64,000 nucleotides of DNA from Scytonema hofmannii PCC 7110 (GCF_000346485.2 NZ_KQ976354.1:7550283-7614282), one strand, 5' to 3'. Counted from the stretch's first letter, positions 33,788 to 43,925 are shown. Notes: generated by a model from the letters alone, not told the origin. A program made the numbers and translations.

Positions 33788-36127
33788 GTGCAGGAAGATT
33801 TTAGGCTGATAGTTGATTTAGTTTCGGTTTTGACCGTAGCTGCTTGTGGTGGTCTGCTGGCTGCGCTTTTGCGACAACCCGTTTTACTGGGGTATCTCAT
33901 TGGCGGAATGGTCGTTGGACCAACCGGACTGGGACTGATTAAAGAAGTCATTCAAGTAGAAACTTTGGCTCAGTTCGGAGTTGCCTTTCTATTGTTTGCT
34001 TTGGGTGTGGAGTTTTCGTTTGCGGAACTCAAAAAAGTCAAAAATATTGCCCTTGGAGGTGGTGGGCTACAGATTGCCCTGACAATTTTAGTTACAGTTG
34101 TGGTTTGCGGGGTGACTGGGGCTTGGGCAACTTTGCCGGCTAAGGGTATATTTTTAGGGGCAATCTTATCTCTATCTTCCACAGCAGTTGTCTTGAAATG
34201 CTTGATGGAGCGTAATGAAACAGAAACGCCCCACGGACAAGTAATGTTGGGTATTTTGATAGTACAGGATTTGGCACTGGGGCTGATGATTGCGGTCTTA
34301 CCAGCGCTCCATCAACCAGGGGAATCTATTGCTGTAGCCGTACTCTTAGCGCTGTTAAAAATTGGGTTATTTGCTGCAGGTGCTATTGTTGCTGGAATTT
34401 GGCTGATCCCACCTTTGTTACGATTGCTAGCCCGCACTGAAAGTCGAGAATTATTTTTGTTAGGAGTGGTGGCGCTGTGTTTGGGTATCGCTCTGCTAAC
34501 AGCGTATTTGGGGCTTTCTATTGAGATGGGGGCATTTGTTGCAGGTTTGATGATTTCGGAGGTGGAATACGCTGACCAAACTTTATCATACGTGGAGCCA
34601 CTGAGAGATATTTTTGCCAGTTTGTTCTTTGCTTCTATTGGGATGTTGATTGACCCAATGTTTTTATGGAACAATTTGGAACTGATTCTGGGGCTAGTGG
34701 CACTAGTATTTGTAGGAAAGTTCATAATTATAACACCATTGGTAAGATTGTTTCGTTATCCGTTAAAAACGGCGTTAATTGCTGGATTGGGATTGGCTCA
34801 AATTGGAGAATTTTCCTTTGTGCTTGCCAGTGAAGGACAAAAACTGGGGCTGGTTTCCCGACGGATATATTTATTGATATTGGGAACAACTGCAGTGACA
34901 CTAGTGCTTACCCCATTTGTGCTGCGTTCGGTTCCGATTTTATTTGATTGGATAGAGTCAGTCCCTTGGCTAAAGAGCTTTTTAAGTGATGAGGGTAAGC
35001 CTTTAGAAGTTACCAAAGAATTGTCACTGAAAGATCATGTGGTGGTTTGCGGTTATGGGCGAGTGGGACGAAACTTAGTTAAGTTATTGCTTTCTCGCGA
35101 GTTGCCTGTTGTCGTGATCGATCAGTCGGAAACAAGAATTCAGCAATTGCGGGACGCTGGAATTCCTTACGTATATGGCAATTGTGTGAGTCTTCACGTT
35201 TTAGAAACTGCTGGGGTAAACACTGCACGAGGAATGGCGATCGCACTACCTGACCCCATGAGCACTCGTCTTTGCCTGAAACGGGCTTTGGAATTATCTC
35301 CCGATTTGGATGTTGTTGTTCGTGCCACTAATGATAAGAGTATAGAGGTACTTTACCAACTTGGCGCAAGAGAAGTTGTGCAGCCAGAATTTGAGGCTAG
35401 TTTGGAAATGGTAGCTTACATTCTCACAGAAGTGGGCTTATCACCTGTACTGGTGCAGCGACAAATGCAAGAAATTCGCAACAGTCATTATTTAGACCTA
35501 AGACCCGTGCGTACTGCTTTTGAGGTTTCTCGCGATTTGCAACAAGCCACTCAAGACCTCAACAAGCGCTGGTATCCCCTACCATATGATTCACCTCTCA
35601 TTGGTATGTCCTTGGAAGAAGCCGATATGCGTTACTTAACGGGGGTTAGTTTGATGGCTATTCGCCGCGAAGGAGGTGAAGAAATTGACTTTCCTTCTCT
35701 GGAAACCAAATTGGAAGAGGGCGATCGCTTGTTAATCGTGGGTTCTGATAGTGAACTTGCTGCCTTAAATGAATTTGCCAAAGGACATGTTGCTGTTCCC
35801 GGTGAAAACAGTGCCTGTCAATGGGTTGCGGTTAGTACTGACTCTTCAGTGGTTGGTAAAACCCTAGCAGATTTGGATACCTACAATCAATATGGGATCA
35901 AAGTGCAGGCAATGCGACGAGATGGAAAATTTATCCGCTTTCCTAATGACAGTATGGATTTACAAGCTCGCGACCAAGTTTTGGTCTGTGGTAGCTTAGT
36001 CGCTGTCAATCAACTCGTACAGTTGCTTGCACCGGAAACTTTAGCACCTTTGCCCTTACCAGTGGTAAAAGCTGGTGAAGCGGACGCACTTAAAGAGTTT
36101 CTCCCCACGGATAGCTTACTGGATTAA
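33788..36127 (+). CDS. Kef-type cation:proton antiporter with RCK domains
   Basis: A 779-residue CPA2 transporter. Residues 1-385 make about 12 helices of the Na/H exchanger fold (LLGYLIGGMVVGPTGLGL, EMGAFVAGLMISEVEYADQ). Residues about 415-535 are a TrkA-N/RCK domain that binds NAD(H) (VVVCGYGRVGRNLVKLLLSR). Two TrkA-C domains follow, at about 590-670 and 685-765. It exchanges K+ or Na+ for H+ across the plasma or thylakoid membrane and is gated by nucleotide. The start is GTG 33788; no better ATG is in frame before the first helix. Confidence 0.93.
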   Translation: MQEDFRLIVDLVSVLTVAACGGLLAALLRQPVLLGYLIGGMVVGPTGLGLIKEVIQVETLAQFGVAFLLFALGVEFSFAELKKVKNIALGGGGLQIALTILVTVVVCGVTGAWATLPAKGIFLGAILSLSSTAVVLKCLMERNETETPHGQVMLGILIVQDLALGLMIAVLPALHQPGESIAVAVLLALLKIGLFAAGAIVAGIWLIPPLLRLLARTESRELFLLGVVALCLGIALLTAYLGLSIEMGAFVAGLMISEVEYADQTLSYVEPLRDIFASLFFASIGMLIDPMFLWNNLELILGLVALVFVGKFIIITPLVRLFRYPLKTALIAGLGLAQIGEFSFVLASEGQKLGLVSRRIYLLILGTTAVTLVLTPFVLRSVPILFDWIESVPWLKSFLSDEGKPLEVTKELSLKDHVVVCGYGRVGRNLVKLLLSRELPVVVIDQSETRIQQLRDAGIPYVYGNCVSLHVLETAGVNTARGMAIALPDPMSTRLCLKRALELSPDLDVVVRATNDKSIEVLYQLGAREVVQPEFEASLEMVAYILTEVGLSPVLVQRQMQEIRNSHYLDLRPVRTAFEVSRDLQQATQDLNKRWYPLPYDSPLIGMSLEEADMRYLTGVSLMAIRREGGEEIDFPSLETKLEEGDRLLIVGSDSELAALNEFAKGHVAVPGENSACQWVAVSTDSSVVGKTLADLDTYNQYGIKVQAMRRDGKFIRFPNDSMDLQARDQVLVCGSLVAVNQLVQLLAPETLAPLPLPVVKAGEADALKEFLPTDSLLD

Positions 36128-36154
36128 GCTGCAAAGACTAGCCATGGCACGTCT

Positions 36155-36370
36155 CTACATTATTGGTTTGATATAGGAGATCGCCTGCTTCCAAACAGTT
36201 ATCTGCTGGTTGTGGTCGTCTACATAACACAAACACTGCACGTCTTGCCATATCATTTTCCCGGTAAGTAAGTCACCAGTTAGCAGTTTGATTTGGACAG
36301 ACGCACCTTCCTTAATCAGGTTTTGTACTTGTCGAATACTAGGCAGAGAGGTATCAAATTCAGTAATCAT
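36155..36370 (-). CDS. hfq: Hfq, cyanobacterial RNA-binding protein
   Basis: A 71-residue Sm-like protein. LPSIRQVQNLIKEGASVQIK, LLTGDLLTGKMIWQD and ISYIKP follow the cyanobacterial Hfq pattern, which differs from enterobacterial Hfq by lacking the YKHA motif of Sm2. In Synechocystis this type acts in motility through binding to the pilus ATPase rather than as a general RNA chaperone. Divergent position to dapF is the arrangement commonly seen in cyanobacteria. Confidence 0.92.
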   Translation of the reverse strand: MITEFDTSLPSIRQVQNLIKEGASVQIKLLTGDLLTGKMIWQDVQCLCYVDDHNQQITVWKQAISYIKPIM

Positions 36371-36397
36371 AGTTATTTGTTATTTGTTATTTGTATT

Positions 36398-36465
36398 GGT
36401 CACTGGTCACTGGTCACTGGTCACTGGTCACTGGTCACTGATCACTGGTCACTGGTCACTGGTCA
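36398..36465. repeat. Heptamer tandem repeat (GGTCACT, about ten copies)
   Basis: An STRR array with one variant copy (GATCACT) lies in the 132-bp divergent gap between hfq and dapF, so it sits in or between their promoters. Confidence 0.92.
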
Positions 36466-36502
36466 AATGACAAAACACCAATATAATTCACGGATTTGAG
36501 AA

Positions 36503-37345
36503 ATGGCAATCGAATTTACTAAGTATCATGGTTTGGGTAATGACTTTATCCTGATTGACAATCGCTCGTCATCTACGCCCGCGATTACACCAGAACAAGC
36601 AATTAAGTTATGCGATCGCCACTTTGGTATCGGTGCTGATGGCGTCATTTTTGCATTACCAGGAGAAAATGGTAATGACTATACCATGCGGATTTTTAAC
36701 TCCGATGGTTCAGAACCAGAAATGTGTGGTAATGGTATTCGCTGTTTGGCTGCTTTCTTAGCTGATTTGGAAGGAACTCAGAGGAAAAGTGACAAATATG
36801 CCATTCATACACTGGGTGGTGTGATGACACCTCAACTGATGTCGGATGGTCAAGTTAAAGTAGATATGGGGCTTCCGAGATTACTTGCTGGTGAAATTCC
36901 TACAACTCTCGCTCCCGATGACGAAAAAGTTATTGCTCAACCGATACAAGTTGCAGGAAAAACTTGGGATGTTACCTGTGTTAGTATGGGTAACCCTCAC
37001 TGCATTACTTTTGTAGAAGATGTCGCTGCTATTCCTCTGGAAGCGATCGGTCCGCAGTTTGAAAACCACCCCGTATTTCCTCGACGGACAAATACAGAAT
37101 TTATTGAAGTTGTCAGTCGTGACTACGTGAAAATGCGCGTGTGGGAACGCGGTGCTGGTATAACTTTAGCTTGTGGTACTGGTGCTTGTGCATCATTGGT
37201 AGCTGGGGTGTTGACAGGAAGATGCGATCGCACAGCCACTGTGGAACTTCCTGGAGGACCCTTGTACATCGAATGGTCAGAAGTAGATCGACGGGTTTAC
37301 ATGACCGGACCAGCCGAGCGAGTTTTTACCGGGAAAATCGATTAA
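36503..37345 (+). CDS. dapF: Diaminopimelate epimerase
   Basis: A 280-residue PLP-independent epimerase that converts LL- to meso-diaminopimelate for lysine and peptidoglycan synthesis in the cytoplasm. The two catalytic cysteines are in [14 protein letters not shown] and [14 protein letters not shown]. The N-terminus [17 protein letters not shown] is family-typical. The gene ends 1 bp before a MITE-like element. A HIP1 site is within codons of CDRHFG. Confidence 0.97.
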   Translation: MAIEFTKYHGLGNDFILIDNRSSSTPAITPEQAIKLCDRHFGIGADGVIFALPGENGNDYTMRIFNSDGSEPEMCGNGIRCLAAFLADLEGTQRKSDKYAIHTLGGVMTPQLMSDGQVKVDMGLPRLLAGEIPTTLAPDDEKVIAQPIQVAGKTWDVTCVSMGNPHCITFVEDVAAIPLEAIGPQFENHPVFPRRTNTEFIEVVSRDYVKMRVWERGAGITLACGTGACASLVAGVLTGRCDRTATVELPGGPLYIEWSEVDRRVYMTGPAERVFTGKID

Positions 37346-37475
37346 GGGATGTCCAAATAAAAAAATATCCCAAAATTGCTTGTGGTGCGGGCGTCCTCGC
37401 CCGCCACTCATAGAAAACGGGCGGGGACGCCCGTCCCACAATATGAGATAATTTGTTTACTGGAAATCCCGATAT
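37346..37475. mobile_element. MITE-like palindromic element, family 1, copy A
   Basis: It begins AGGGATGTCCAAATAAA and ends with the near inverse TTTACTGGAAATCCC. Inside are two palindromes, GCGGGCGTCCTCGCCCGC and ACGGGCGGGGACGCCCGT, with TTGTGGTGC / CCCACAA flanks. The same structure occurs at 61180-61305 inside a gene. No frame is encoded. It fills the whole gap between dapF and the convergent nuclease gene. Confidence 0.7.
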
Positions 37476-37480
37476 GTTAT

Positions 37481-40435
37481 TTAAAACACAAAGTTATTGA
37501 CATCATTAAGAGCCACAGCTGAAACATTCTCTAGAGTGATAAACGCTCTTTGATGGTGTTTTCCAAAACCACTAGGATCGAAAAGAACCACAGCATTTGC
37601 ACCTTTTTGCTCAAAACCCAAAAAGCCATCAGCAATTGCATTAGTTCCGTTGTAGCCAACTTTGTCAAGCAACTCGGTGAAGACAAGTTTGTCAGCACCA
37701 ACTGTAAAGTCAGTAATGGTATCGCCTCTATCCCCAAACTTTGTATAGACAATCAAGTCACTACCAGTACCAGTAGTAATGGTATCCTTATTTAGGAAGC
37801 CAGTAATGGTATCACCTTTAAAAGTTCCTACTAAGGTGTCTTTTCTCGGTGTTCCATTAATTATGCTCGGTGAGAGGTGAAACCGTGCCACACTGGGATC
37901 GTGGTCGCTCGTTTGATCGGCAAACTCGGAGTTGATATGAACCACATCAAACCCATCCAAGTTATGCAACAAATTGCTACTTACCAAAATATGGTCAAGA
38001 ACTTGGGAGTTGCCATCAAAGACGTAAGTGTATTGTTCATTAAGAGGTAGGGTTTCAATGAGATTTGTTAGCCCAGCGCTTTCGATGGTGTTGACGGGGT
38101 TGGAGAACTGAAAATCATTCAAGTCACCTGCTACCACTACATTAGCATTGGGGTCACTTGCCAGAATACTTTGGACAAAGTCTCTGACTATCGTGGCTTG
38201 TTGATTGCGCTGGACTTCACTAGTCAGTGTTGGTGGTTGATTTGCTCCAAATAGAGGTTGGTCACCACCTTTTGAGTTGAAATGGTTGCCAACAACATAG
38301 ACAGTTTGACCGTTGAAAACGAATTCACCAACCAGAGGCTTGCGGCTGTTGTCGAAGGCGGGGTTGGTGGGATCGATCAAACCAGGGCTGTCGGAAAGTA
38401 AGGGAAAACCATTGGCGTTGCTGACTGTAGTGTTGGTCGTAGAACTACCACCCGGACGATCCACAAAACTGACTCGGTTGGGATTAAATAGGAAGCCTAC
38501 TCGGATATTTCCACCAGGTTCTCCACCATTGGTATCGTCTACTGGATTAATCTGGCGAAATTCATAGGTAGGACCACCAGTAGATGTGATCGCACTAATC
38601 AATTTTTGGTAAGTTTGGCTGGCATCAACAACGCTGTCATTTGTTGGTCCGTTATTGTCCTGAATCTCTTCTAAAGAGATAATATCTGGTGACTTGAGGT
38701 TATTAACAATAGCACCAGCAAGGCTATTGAACTTAGTATCATTATCACCGGGATCGAGATTTTCTACGTTGAAAGTGGCAACTGTCAGCTGATGAGCAGT
38801 GGGAGTCAGATGCGTAACTTCACGCTGCAAGCCTCCAGAAGTTACACTGGGCAAAGCTTGGGTATTCAACAGCTTAAAGTTCCCAAAACTGTAGTCAATA
38901 ACCCCAACAGTTGCTCCGTTAAATGTATCTCCCACATTCACCTGCGGTTCGTTGGAGATAATCTCATCATCAATAATAATTCGCTCTGGATTAAAATCAC
39001 CAGGTTGAATTATAATTCCACCACGAGACGTGCGAACGCTAGCATTTGCGCCATTGTCTGCCAATACCGGAATTTCGCCAAAATTATTCGTTGGTCCAAC
39101 CGCCACAGCATTATTGACCTGCACTTGCATTCCTTCTAAGCTTTCATAGAAGTCAATGCCGTCTTGTGCAGGGTCAAACACCGTACCGGAGTTTTCTACA
39201 TTGCCATTTGCAGCGTCATCGCTAATAACTTGAGTAGGAATTGCACGTCCGCCATTACCTAGAATTATCGGAGCAGGTAACGCGTTACCTGTAGAGACAG
39301 TAGTAATTGTTGGGCTGGAAATTTGAGTGGTAGTTAGGTTACCAGTACTAGCTCCACCAGGACGAAACTCCGACACCCTACCGCTAACTAACACAGAATT
39401 TCCTACAGCTATTGTCGGTGTAGAAGAGGTGAAGACAAAAATGCCTTCTGAAGTAGCATCATTATTATCTGGGTTGGGGTCTTGCAGGTAGAAACCGTTG
39501 GAACGTAAAGCTGTAACGACACCAGCTACATTACTTACTAATTGACCATTTAAAGGTGAAGTATGTGCTGTGCCTTGAATGTCACGGATGCGTACCGCAG
39601 GTGCATCGTTATCTGTCACAGTAACGTTAGTTGTACTACTACCAAATTCAGTTGCAGTAGCAGTCAAAGAGACATTTTGGGAACCATCTGCGATCGCATC
39701 ATCAACAGCAGTCACTGCAAATGTGGCAGAAGCTTGTCCAGCCGCAATTACGACTGATGTGGGAACAGTTGCCTCAGTTGTGTCACTGCTAGTTAAAGTG
39801 ACAGTGAGTTCATTTGTTGTACTTCCCGTGCGGGTGACTGTTGCTGTAGCTGCATTATTACCTGCTGCTTCTGAAAAGCTTGTCGGAGAAACACTCAAAC
39901 TCAAAGTTGATGGAGGTAGTCCACCGTAGGTTCCTAAATTGTCGAACGTATCTGTGGGGAAGCCATCCCATTCAGTGCTTGGATCGAAGGCATCATTAGG
40001 GTTGGTATCGCCCATTGTCACACTTGTTTTGCGGCGCAAGGTGTTGTCAGCTGTGCTAGTCAGTCCAGTACCCCATTCAGTACCTGGATCCATACCTATC
40101 TGACCAATAGAATCAATTATTGTACCATTAACACCACCTTTACGCAACACAATTGCATCATCGCCATTAAACCATCCCGCACCATTAGTTAGATCGGCTT
40201 GTGCAAGAATCGTGGAATTAGCGCTACTTTGAGCAAGGACAAAGACATCACCGTTTGCCACTGTGCCAGTGAGATTGATTGTCAGACCAGCAGTAGTGGA
40301 GCCATTGAAATAATATTGTACAACGTAGTTTTCCACTGCCAAATCGATAGCAGATCCTGTACTATTGTAAATCTCTAATGCTTTGTTGTTACTACTACCC
40401 TCAATGTACTCAGAGAAATATAAGTCTGCCATCAA
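37481..40435 (-). CDS. Extracellular endonuclease/exonuclease/phosphatase with lamin-tail, Calx-beta and RTX-like regions
   Basis: A 984-residue protein. Residues 1-130 are a lamin-tail domain (LYFSEYIEGSSNNKALEIYN). About 180-285 is a Calx-beta repeat (SFSEAAGNNAATATVTRTG). About 295-540 is an OB-like module as in ExeM/NucH nucleases. The catalytic EEP domain is about 545-860 (VATFNVENLDPGD, SLEEIQDNNGP, VVAGDLNDFQFSNP, SDHDPSVARF). The last 120 residues have RTX-like calcium-binding turns (GTFKGDTITGF, GTGSDLIVY). There is no N-terminal signal peptide, so type I secretion through the C-terminus is likely. Expected role: digestion of extracellular DNA for phosphate or in biofilms. Confidence 0.9.
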   Translation of the reverse strand: MMADLYFSEYIEGSSNNKALEIYNSTGSAIDLAVENYVVQYYFNGSTTAGLTINLTGTVANGDVFVLAQSSANSTILAQADLTNGAGWFNGDDAIVLRKGGVNGTIIDSIGQIGMDPGTEWGTGLTSTADNTLRRKTSVTMGDTNPNDAFDPSTEWDGFPTDTFDNLGTYGGLPPSTLSLSVSPTSFSEAAGNNAATATVTRTGSTTNELTVTLTSSDTTEATVPTSVVIAAGQASATFAVTAVDDAIADGSQNVSLTATATEFGSSTTNVTVTDNDAPAVRIRDIQGTAHTSPLNGQLVSNVAGVVTALRSNGFYLQDPNPDNNDATSEGIFVFTSSTPTIAVGNSVLVSGRVSEFRPGGASTGNLTTTQISSPTITTVSTGNALPAPIILGNGGRAIPTQVISDDAANGNVENSGTVFDPAQDGIDFYESLEGMQVQVNNAVAVGPTNNFGEIPVLADNGANASVRTSRGGIIIQPGDFNPERIIIDDEIISNEPQVNVGDTFNGATVGVIDYSFGNFKLLNTQALPSVTSGGLQREVTHLTPTAHQLTVATFNVENLDPGDNDTKFNSLAGAIVNNLKSPDIISLEEIQDNNGPTNDSVVDASQTYQKLISAITSTGGPTYEFRQINPVDDTNGGEPGGNIRVGFLFNPNRVSFVDRPGGSSTTNTTVSNANGFPLLSDSPGLIDPTNPAFDNSRKPLVGEFVFNGQTVYVVGNHFNSKGGDQPLFGANQPPTLTSEVQRNQQATIVRDFVQSILASDPNANVVVAGDLNDFQFSNPVNTIESAGLTNLIETLPLNEQYTYVFDGNSQVLDHILVSSNLLHNLDGFDVVHINSEFADQTSDHDPSVARFHLSPSIINGTPRKDTLVGTFKGDTITGFLNKDTITTGTGSDLIVYTKFGDRGDTITDFTVGADKLVFTELLDKVGYNGTNAIADGFLGFEQKGANAVVLFDPSGFGKHHQRAFITLENVSAVALNDVNNFVF

Positions 40436-40921
40436 TGCCTCCTTAAGTTAGGTCAAAATAAATTGGGAGCCAGCACCAAAATAGAGCCATCTCTTGCGTT
40501 TCTGAAAGGCAAATTGCAAAACCTGATACGTATTTGAACATATGATTGATATAGGAATGCTAAATGATTTATGAAAAACTTTAAGTACCGTAGAGCATTG
40601 CCCACCCTACGTGTAGTTCAAAAATCAAATAGGATTGCTATAGTCTTATAGCGGTAAGGGAATAGAACTAGGGTAGATTCCGTGGATGATTAATGTACAC
40701 ATCCTCTTACACATTTAGTACAACGCGTACATGATTACTTAATATTATGGGAAATTCATAGAGATTTGCTCATTAAATTTTAAAGTTTTTGTAAATTCAG
40801 AACAGTCTAAGTTTTGAACATAGTTAACAGTCTTTTTTTTAGTAAAAGACTTATTATTCATGTATTTTGAGATCATTCATATATCGTTAATAAACTAAAT
40901 ATAAATGAAGAAAAAGTTAAG
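40436..40921. other. Intergenic region, no gene seen
   Basis: These 486 bp between the nuclease gene and the 59-bp array are AT-rich and without an open frame or recognised RNA. They must contain the nuclease promoter. Confidence 0.55.
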
Positions 40922-41265
40922 CTGAGTTTAAAAGTAAGAGATTTCTTAGAAATAAATAGTTTGACTTAAAGTCAGGCCTGCTGAGTTTAAAAGTAAGAGA
41001 TTTCTTAGAAATAAATAGTTTGACTTAAAGTCAGGTCTGCTGAGTTTAAAAGTAAGAGATTTCTTAGAAATAAATAGTTTGACTTAAAGTCAGGTCTGCT
41101 TAGAGTTTAAAAGTAAGAGATTTCTTAGAAATAAATAGTTTGACTTAAAGTCAGGTCTGCTGAGTTTAAAAGTAAGAGATTTCTTAGAAATAAATAGTTT
41201 GACTTAAAGTCAGGTCTGCTGAGTTTAAAAGTAAGAGATTTCTTAGAAATAAATAGTTTGACTTA
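40922..41265 (+). repeat. 59-bp tandem array, six copies, upstream of bicA
   Basis: Copies start CTGAGTTTAAAAGTAAGAGA at 40922, 40981, 41040, 41099 (here CTTAGAGTTT, 2 bp longer), 41160 and 41219; the sixth is cut after TTTGACTTA. Copies differ by one or two bases. Each unit contains two palindromes, TTTCTTAGAAA and TGACTTAAAGTCA. The array ends 109 bp before the bicA ATG. It is not CRISPR because repeats are contiguous with no spacers. Confidence 0.93.
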
Positions 41266-41374
41266 TATATATTTCGTGGTAATTTAATTGAAGTTCAAAT
41301 CGAGTTCCCTTGGCTTTGGTCTAGAAATCTCAAATACAATTCATACTGTGAAAATCAGGTGGGCATCTCGTACC

Positions 41375-43060
41375 ATGCAATTGACTAACCGTATTCACTT
41401 GAGAAACCTTCGTGGAGATCTATTCGGAGGTGTTACTGCTGCGATTGTTTCATTGCCTATGGCACTAGCATTTGGTGTAGCCTCCGGTGCAGGACCTGTA
41501 GCTGGTCTTTATGGTGCAGTCTGTGTTGGCTTTTTTGCTGCTCTTTTCGGAGGGACTCCAACCCTGATTTCTGAACCTACGGGACCGATGACCGTAGTGA
41601 TGACAGGAATTATAGCAAATCTTGTAGCTACCAATCCAGAGAATGGCATGGTCATGGCGTTTACTGTCGTCATGCTTGCTGGGCTTTTTCAAATCATCTT
41701 CGGCATATTTCGATTGGGTAGATATATTACCCTCATGCCCTACAGCGTGATTTCAGGCTTTATGTCTGGAATTGGTGTCATATTAGTTCTTCTCCAAATA
41801 GCTCCATTTCTCGGTCAGGCTTCTCCTAAAGGTGGCATAGTCGGTATACTGCAAAATCTGCCCCAGCTTCTAGCAAACATGAAGCCGGCGGAAACGATTT
41901 TGGGATTGCTAACACTGGCAATTCTTTTCTTGATGCCATCGAAACTGAAGCGCATTCTTCCACCACAACTGTTGGCATTAGTTCTAGGAACGGTTGTTTC
42001 CCTTGTCTTCTTTTCTAGTGCTGACATCCGAAGGATTGGCGAAATTCCCATGGGGTTGCCTAATCTACAACTGCCAGTTTTTAGCCCCAACAAAATTACA
42101 ACGATGGTGCTTGATGGGGCGGTGCTGGGATTGTTGGGATGTATTGATACCTTACTGACTGCAGTAATTGCTGATAGTTTAACTCGCACACATCACAAAT
42201 CTGACAAAGAATTAATTGGTCAAGGGATTGGCAATTTGATTTCAGGGCTTTTTGGTGGATTGCCTGGTGCTGGGGCAACAATGGGTACGGTAGTTAATAT
42301 TCAGACAGGTGCTCAGACAGCGGTGTCTGGTCTGACTCGTGCATTAATTCTGTTGGTTGTTGTCTTATGGGCAGCACCGTTGACTCAGCCAATTCCAATG
42401 GCAGTGCTAGCAGGTATTGCACTTAAGGTTGGTATTGATATCTTAGATTGGAGTTTCCTAAAACGCGCTCACAAAGTTTCTTTCCAAGCCATGCTTCTCA
42501 TGTATGGCGTGTTACTCCTGACAGTTTTGGTTGACTTGATTGTTGCAGTTGGGATTGGAGTTTTTATTGCCAATATTGTCACAATCGAACGTCTTTCCAA
42601 TCTTCAAGCTCAAGAAGTCAAGATCATTACTGATGCTGACGATGATATTGTCCTCGGTGATGAAGAGAAACTGTTACTGAATAAAGCAAATGGACGGGTG
42701 TTATTGTTCTACTTGAGCGGACCGATGATTTTCGGTGTTGCTAAAGCGATCGCCCGCGAACATACTGCAATGCAAGAAGCAGATGTCCTCATTCTGGATT
42801 TAACTGATGTACCGCTTTTGGGTGTGACAGCTTCTTTGGCTATAGAAAATGTTGTCAAGGATGCTTGGGATCGCGGTCTTCAGGTCTTCATTGTTAATGC
42901 TAATCCAACAATCCAACAACGGCTGGAACGGTTGGGTTTGATCTCACTGATTTCACCAAAGCACATTTTGAACAGTCGCTTAGAGGCACTACAACAATCT
43001 GCTAGCCTAATTAGGGGAAGAGCAGTTATGGTAGATAACACTACTCTATCGACTGTGTAA
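41375..43060 (+). CDS. bicA: BicA-type sodium-dependent bicarbonate transporter (SulP family)
   Basis: A 561-residue SulP/SLC26 transporter. From ATG 41375 the start QLTNRIHLRNLRGDLFGG and the segments LPMALAFGVASGAG, SEPTGPMTVVMT, MSGIGVILVLLQIAPFLGQA and GLPGAGATMGTVVNIQ closely match cyanobacterial BicA as I remember it. A STAS domain covers about 430-545 (VLLFYLSGPMIFGVAKAIAR). It imports HCO3- with high flux and low affinity as part of the carbon-concentrating mechanism. A TTG at 41288 is in frame but the homology starts at 41375. The gene is preceded by the 59-bp array. Confidence 0.9.
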   Translation: MQLTNRIHLRNLRGDLFGGVTAAIVSLPMALAFGVASGAGPVAGLYGAVCVGFFAALFGGTPTLISEPTGPMTVVMTGIIANLVATNPENGMVMAFTVVMLAGLFQIIFGIFRLGRYITLMPYSVISGFMSGIGVILVLLQIAPFLGQASPKGGIVGILQNLPQLLANMKPAETILGLLTLAILFLMPSKLKRILPPQLLALVLGTVVSLVFFSSADIRRIGEIPMGLPNLQLPVFSPNKITTMVLDGAVLGLLGCIDTLLTAVIADSLTRTHHKSDKELIGQGIGNLISGLFGGLPGAGATMGTVVNIQTGAQTAVSGLTRALILLVVVLWAAPLTQPIPMAVLAGIALKVGIDILDWSFLKRAHKVSFQAMLLMYGVLLLTVLVDLIVAVGIGVFIANIVTIERLSNLQAQEVKIITDADDDIVLGDEEKLLLNKANGRVLLFYLSGPMIFGVAKAIAREHTAMQEADVLILDLTDVPLLGVTASLAIENVVKDAWDRGLQVFIVNANPTIQQRLERLGLISLISPKHILNSRLEALQQSASLIRGRAVMVDNTTLSTV

Positions 43061-43118
43061 ACGATTAAAGGCGATCGCACTTCTAAAACATCGATCCAGG
43101 AGTCAAAAAGCAGGCAAA

Positions 43119-43148
43119 AAACCCGGTTTCGCAGAATTTACCGGGTTT
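43119..43148. repeat. AAACCCGGT hairpin after bicA
   Basis: AAACCCGGT and ACCGGGTTT form a 9-bp stem with a 12-base loop, followed by CTTG. It is another member of the AAACCCGGTTTC family and may end bicA transcription. Confidence 0.7.
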
Positions 43149-43187
43149 CTTGACCTTAACTATCGTGCTTCCGACAAGTATTGGGAG

Positions 43188-43925
43188 TTAAAGGACTTGC
43201 ATTAAATAAAAAACATACCCATACCAGTCGGAATACTTCCGATAAAATTCTATTTCCAATAGAGAATTATCTAATTCTTTATTCATTGCTTCGCTGTCTT
43301 TGTATTGCTCCCTTAAAAACCTTATCCTTTCCTCTAAAGGAGTATAGTAACTATCCCACCATCCCGACGCAGGAAGAACAAAATGTCCTACTTTTCTGTA
43401 TCCTAAATCTTCCACAATCCTAAGATTGCTTTCAATTGTTTGTATATTGGGGTAATTAGCTTGCCAATATTCCTGAACTTCAGTAGGGGGATTGGACTTC
43501 AACCAAGAAATTTCTGATACAACTAAATACCCTTTAGCTTTTAAAAAAGGTTGCCAAGTTTGAAGACCCTTTTCAAAGCCAATGATATAAATAGCACCTT
43601 CTGACCAAATAACATCAAAACTCTTCGCTTCAAACTTCAGAGACAACATTGATGCATTAACAGTCACAACTTTCTCTGCCAATCCTTCAACAAGTAACTG
43701 GCTTTTTAATTGTTCTAAATATGGTTGATGGTTATCTACAGCAGTAATGTTTCCATCTGTCAGTTTAGCTAATTCAATGGTTTGCATTCCAGTTCCGCAA
43801 CCAACATCTAAAATAGATGGGTTTGGTGATAAATCTGTTAGCAGTGAAAACACCTTTCGCGTTGATTCGTTATTACCCGGACCTTGTCTGGGCAAGTCTT
43901 TATAAATCTCAAAAAAAATGTCCAT
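43188..43925 (-). CDS. Class I SAM-dependent methyltransferase
   Basis: From ATG 43925 the protein has 245 residues (MDIFFEIYKDLPRQGPGNNE). Motif I is SILDVGCGTGMQTIEL, then ITAVDNHQPYLEQL, then FDVIWSEGAIYIIG and LVVSEISWLKSNP. This type is often annotated as a small-molecule methyltransferase; the substrate is unknown. An upstream in-frame ATG at 44015 would add 30 residues, but that part lies in a MITE-like repeat, whose end is only 14 bp before ATG 43925, so the short form is preferred. Confidence 0.85.
   Translation of the reverse strand: MDIFFEIYKDLPRQGPGNNESTRKVFSLLTDLSPNPSILDVGCGTGMQTIELAKLTDGNITAVDNHQPYLEQLKSQLLVEGLAEKVVTVNASMLSLKFEAKSFDVIWSEGAIYIIGFEKGLQTWQPFLKAKGYLVVSEISWLKSNPPTEVQEYWQANYPNIQTIESNLRIVEDLGYRKVGHFVLPASGWWDSYYTPLEERIRFLREQYKDSEAMNKELDNSLLEIEFYRKYSDWYGYVFYLMQVL

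Noticed and set aside
40922-41265. Possible CRISPR array
   Set aside because: The 59-bp units are contiguous and nearly identical with no unique spacers, so this is a tandem array, not CRISPR.
41288-41374. TTG start of BicA 29 codons upstream
   Set aside because: The extra part has no match to the family, and the ATG at 41375 begins exactly where the BicA pattern starts.
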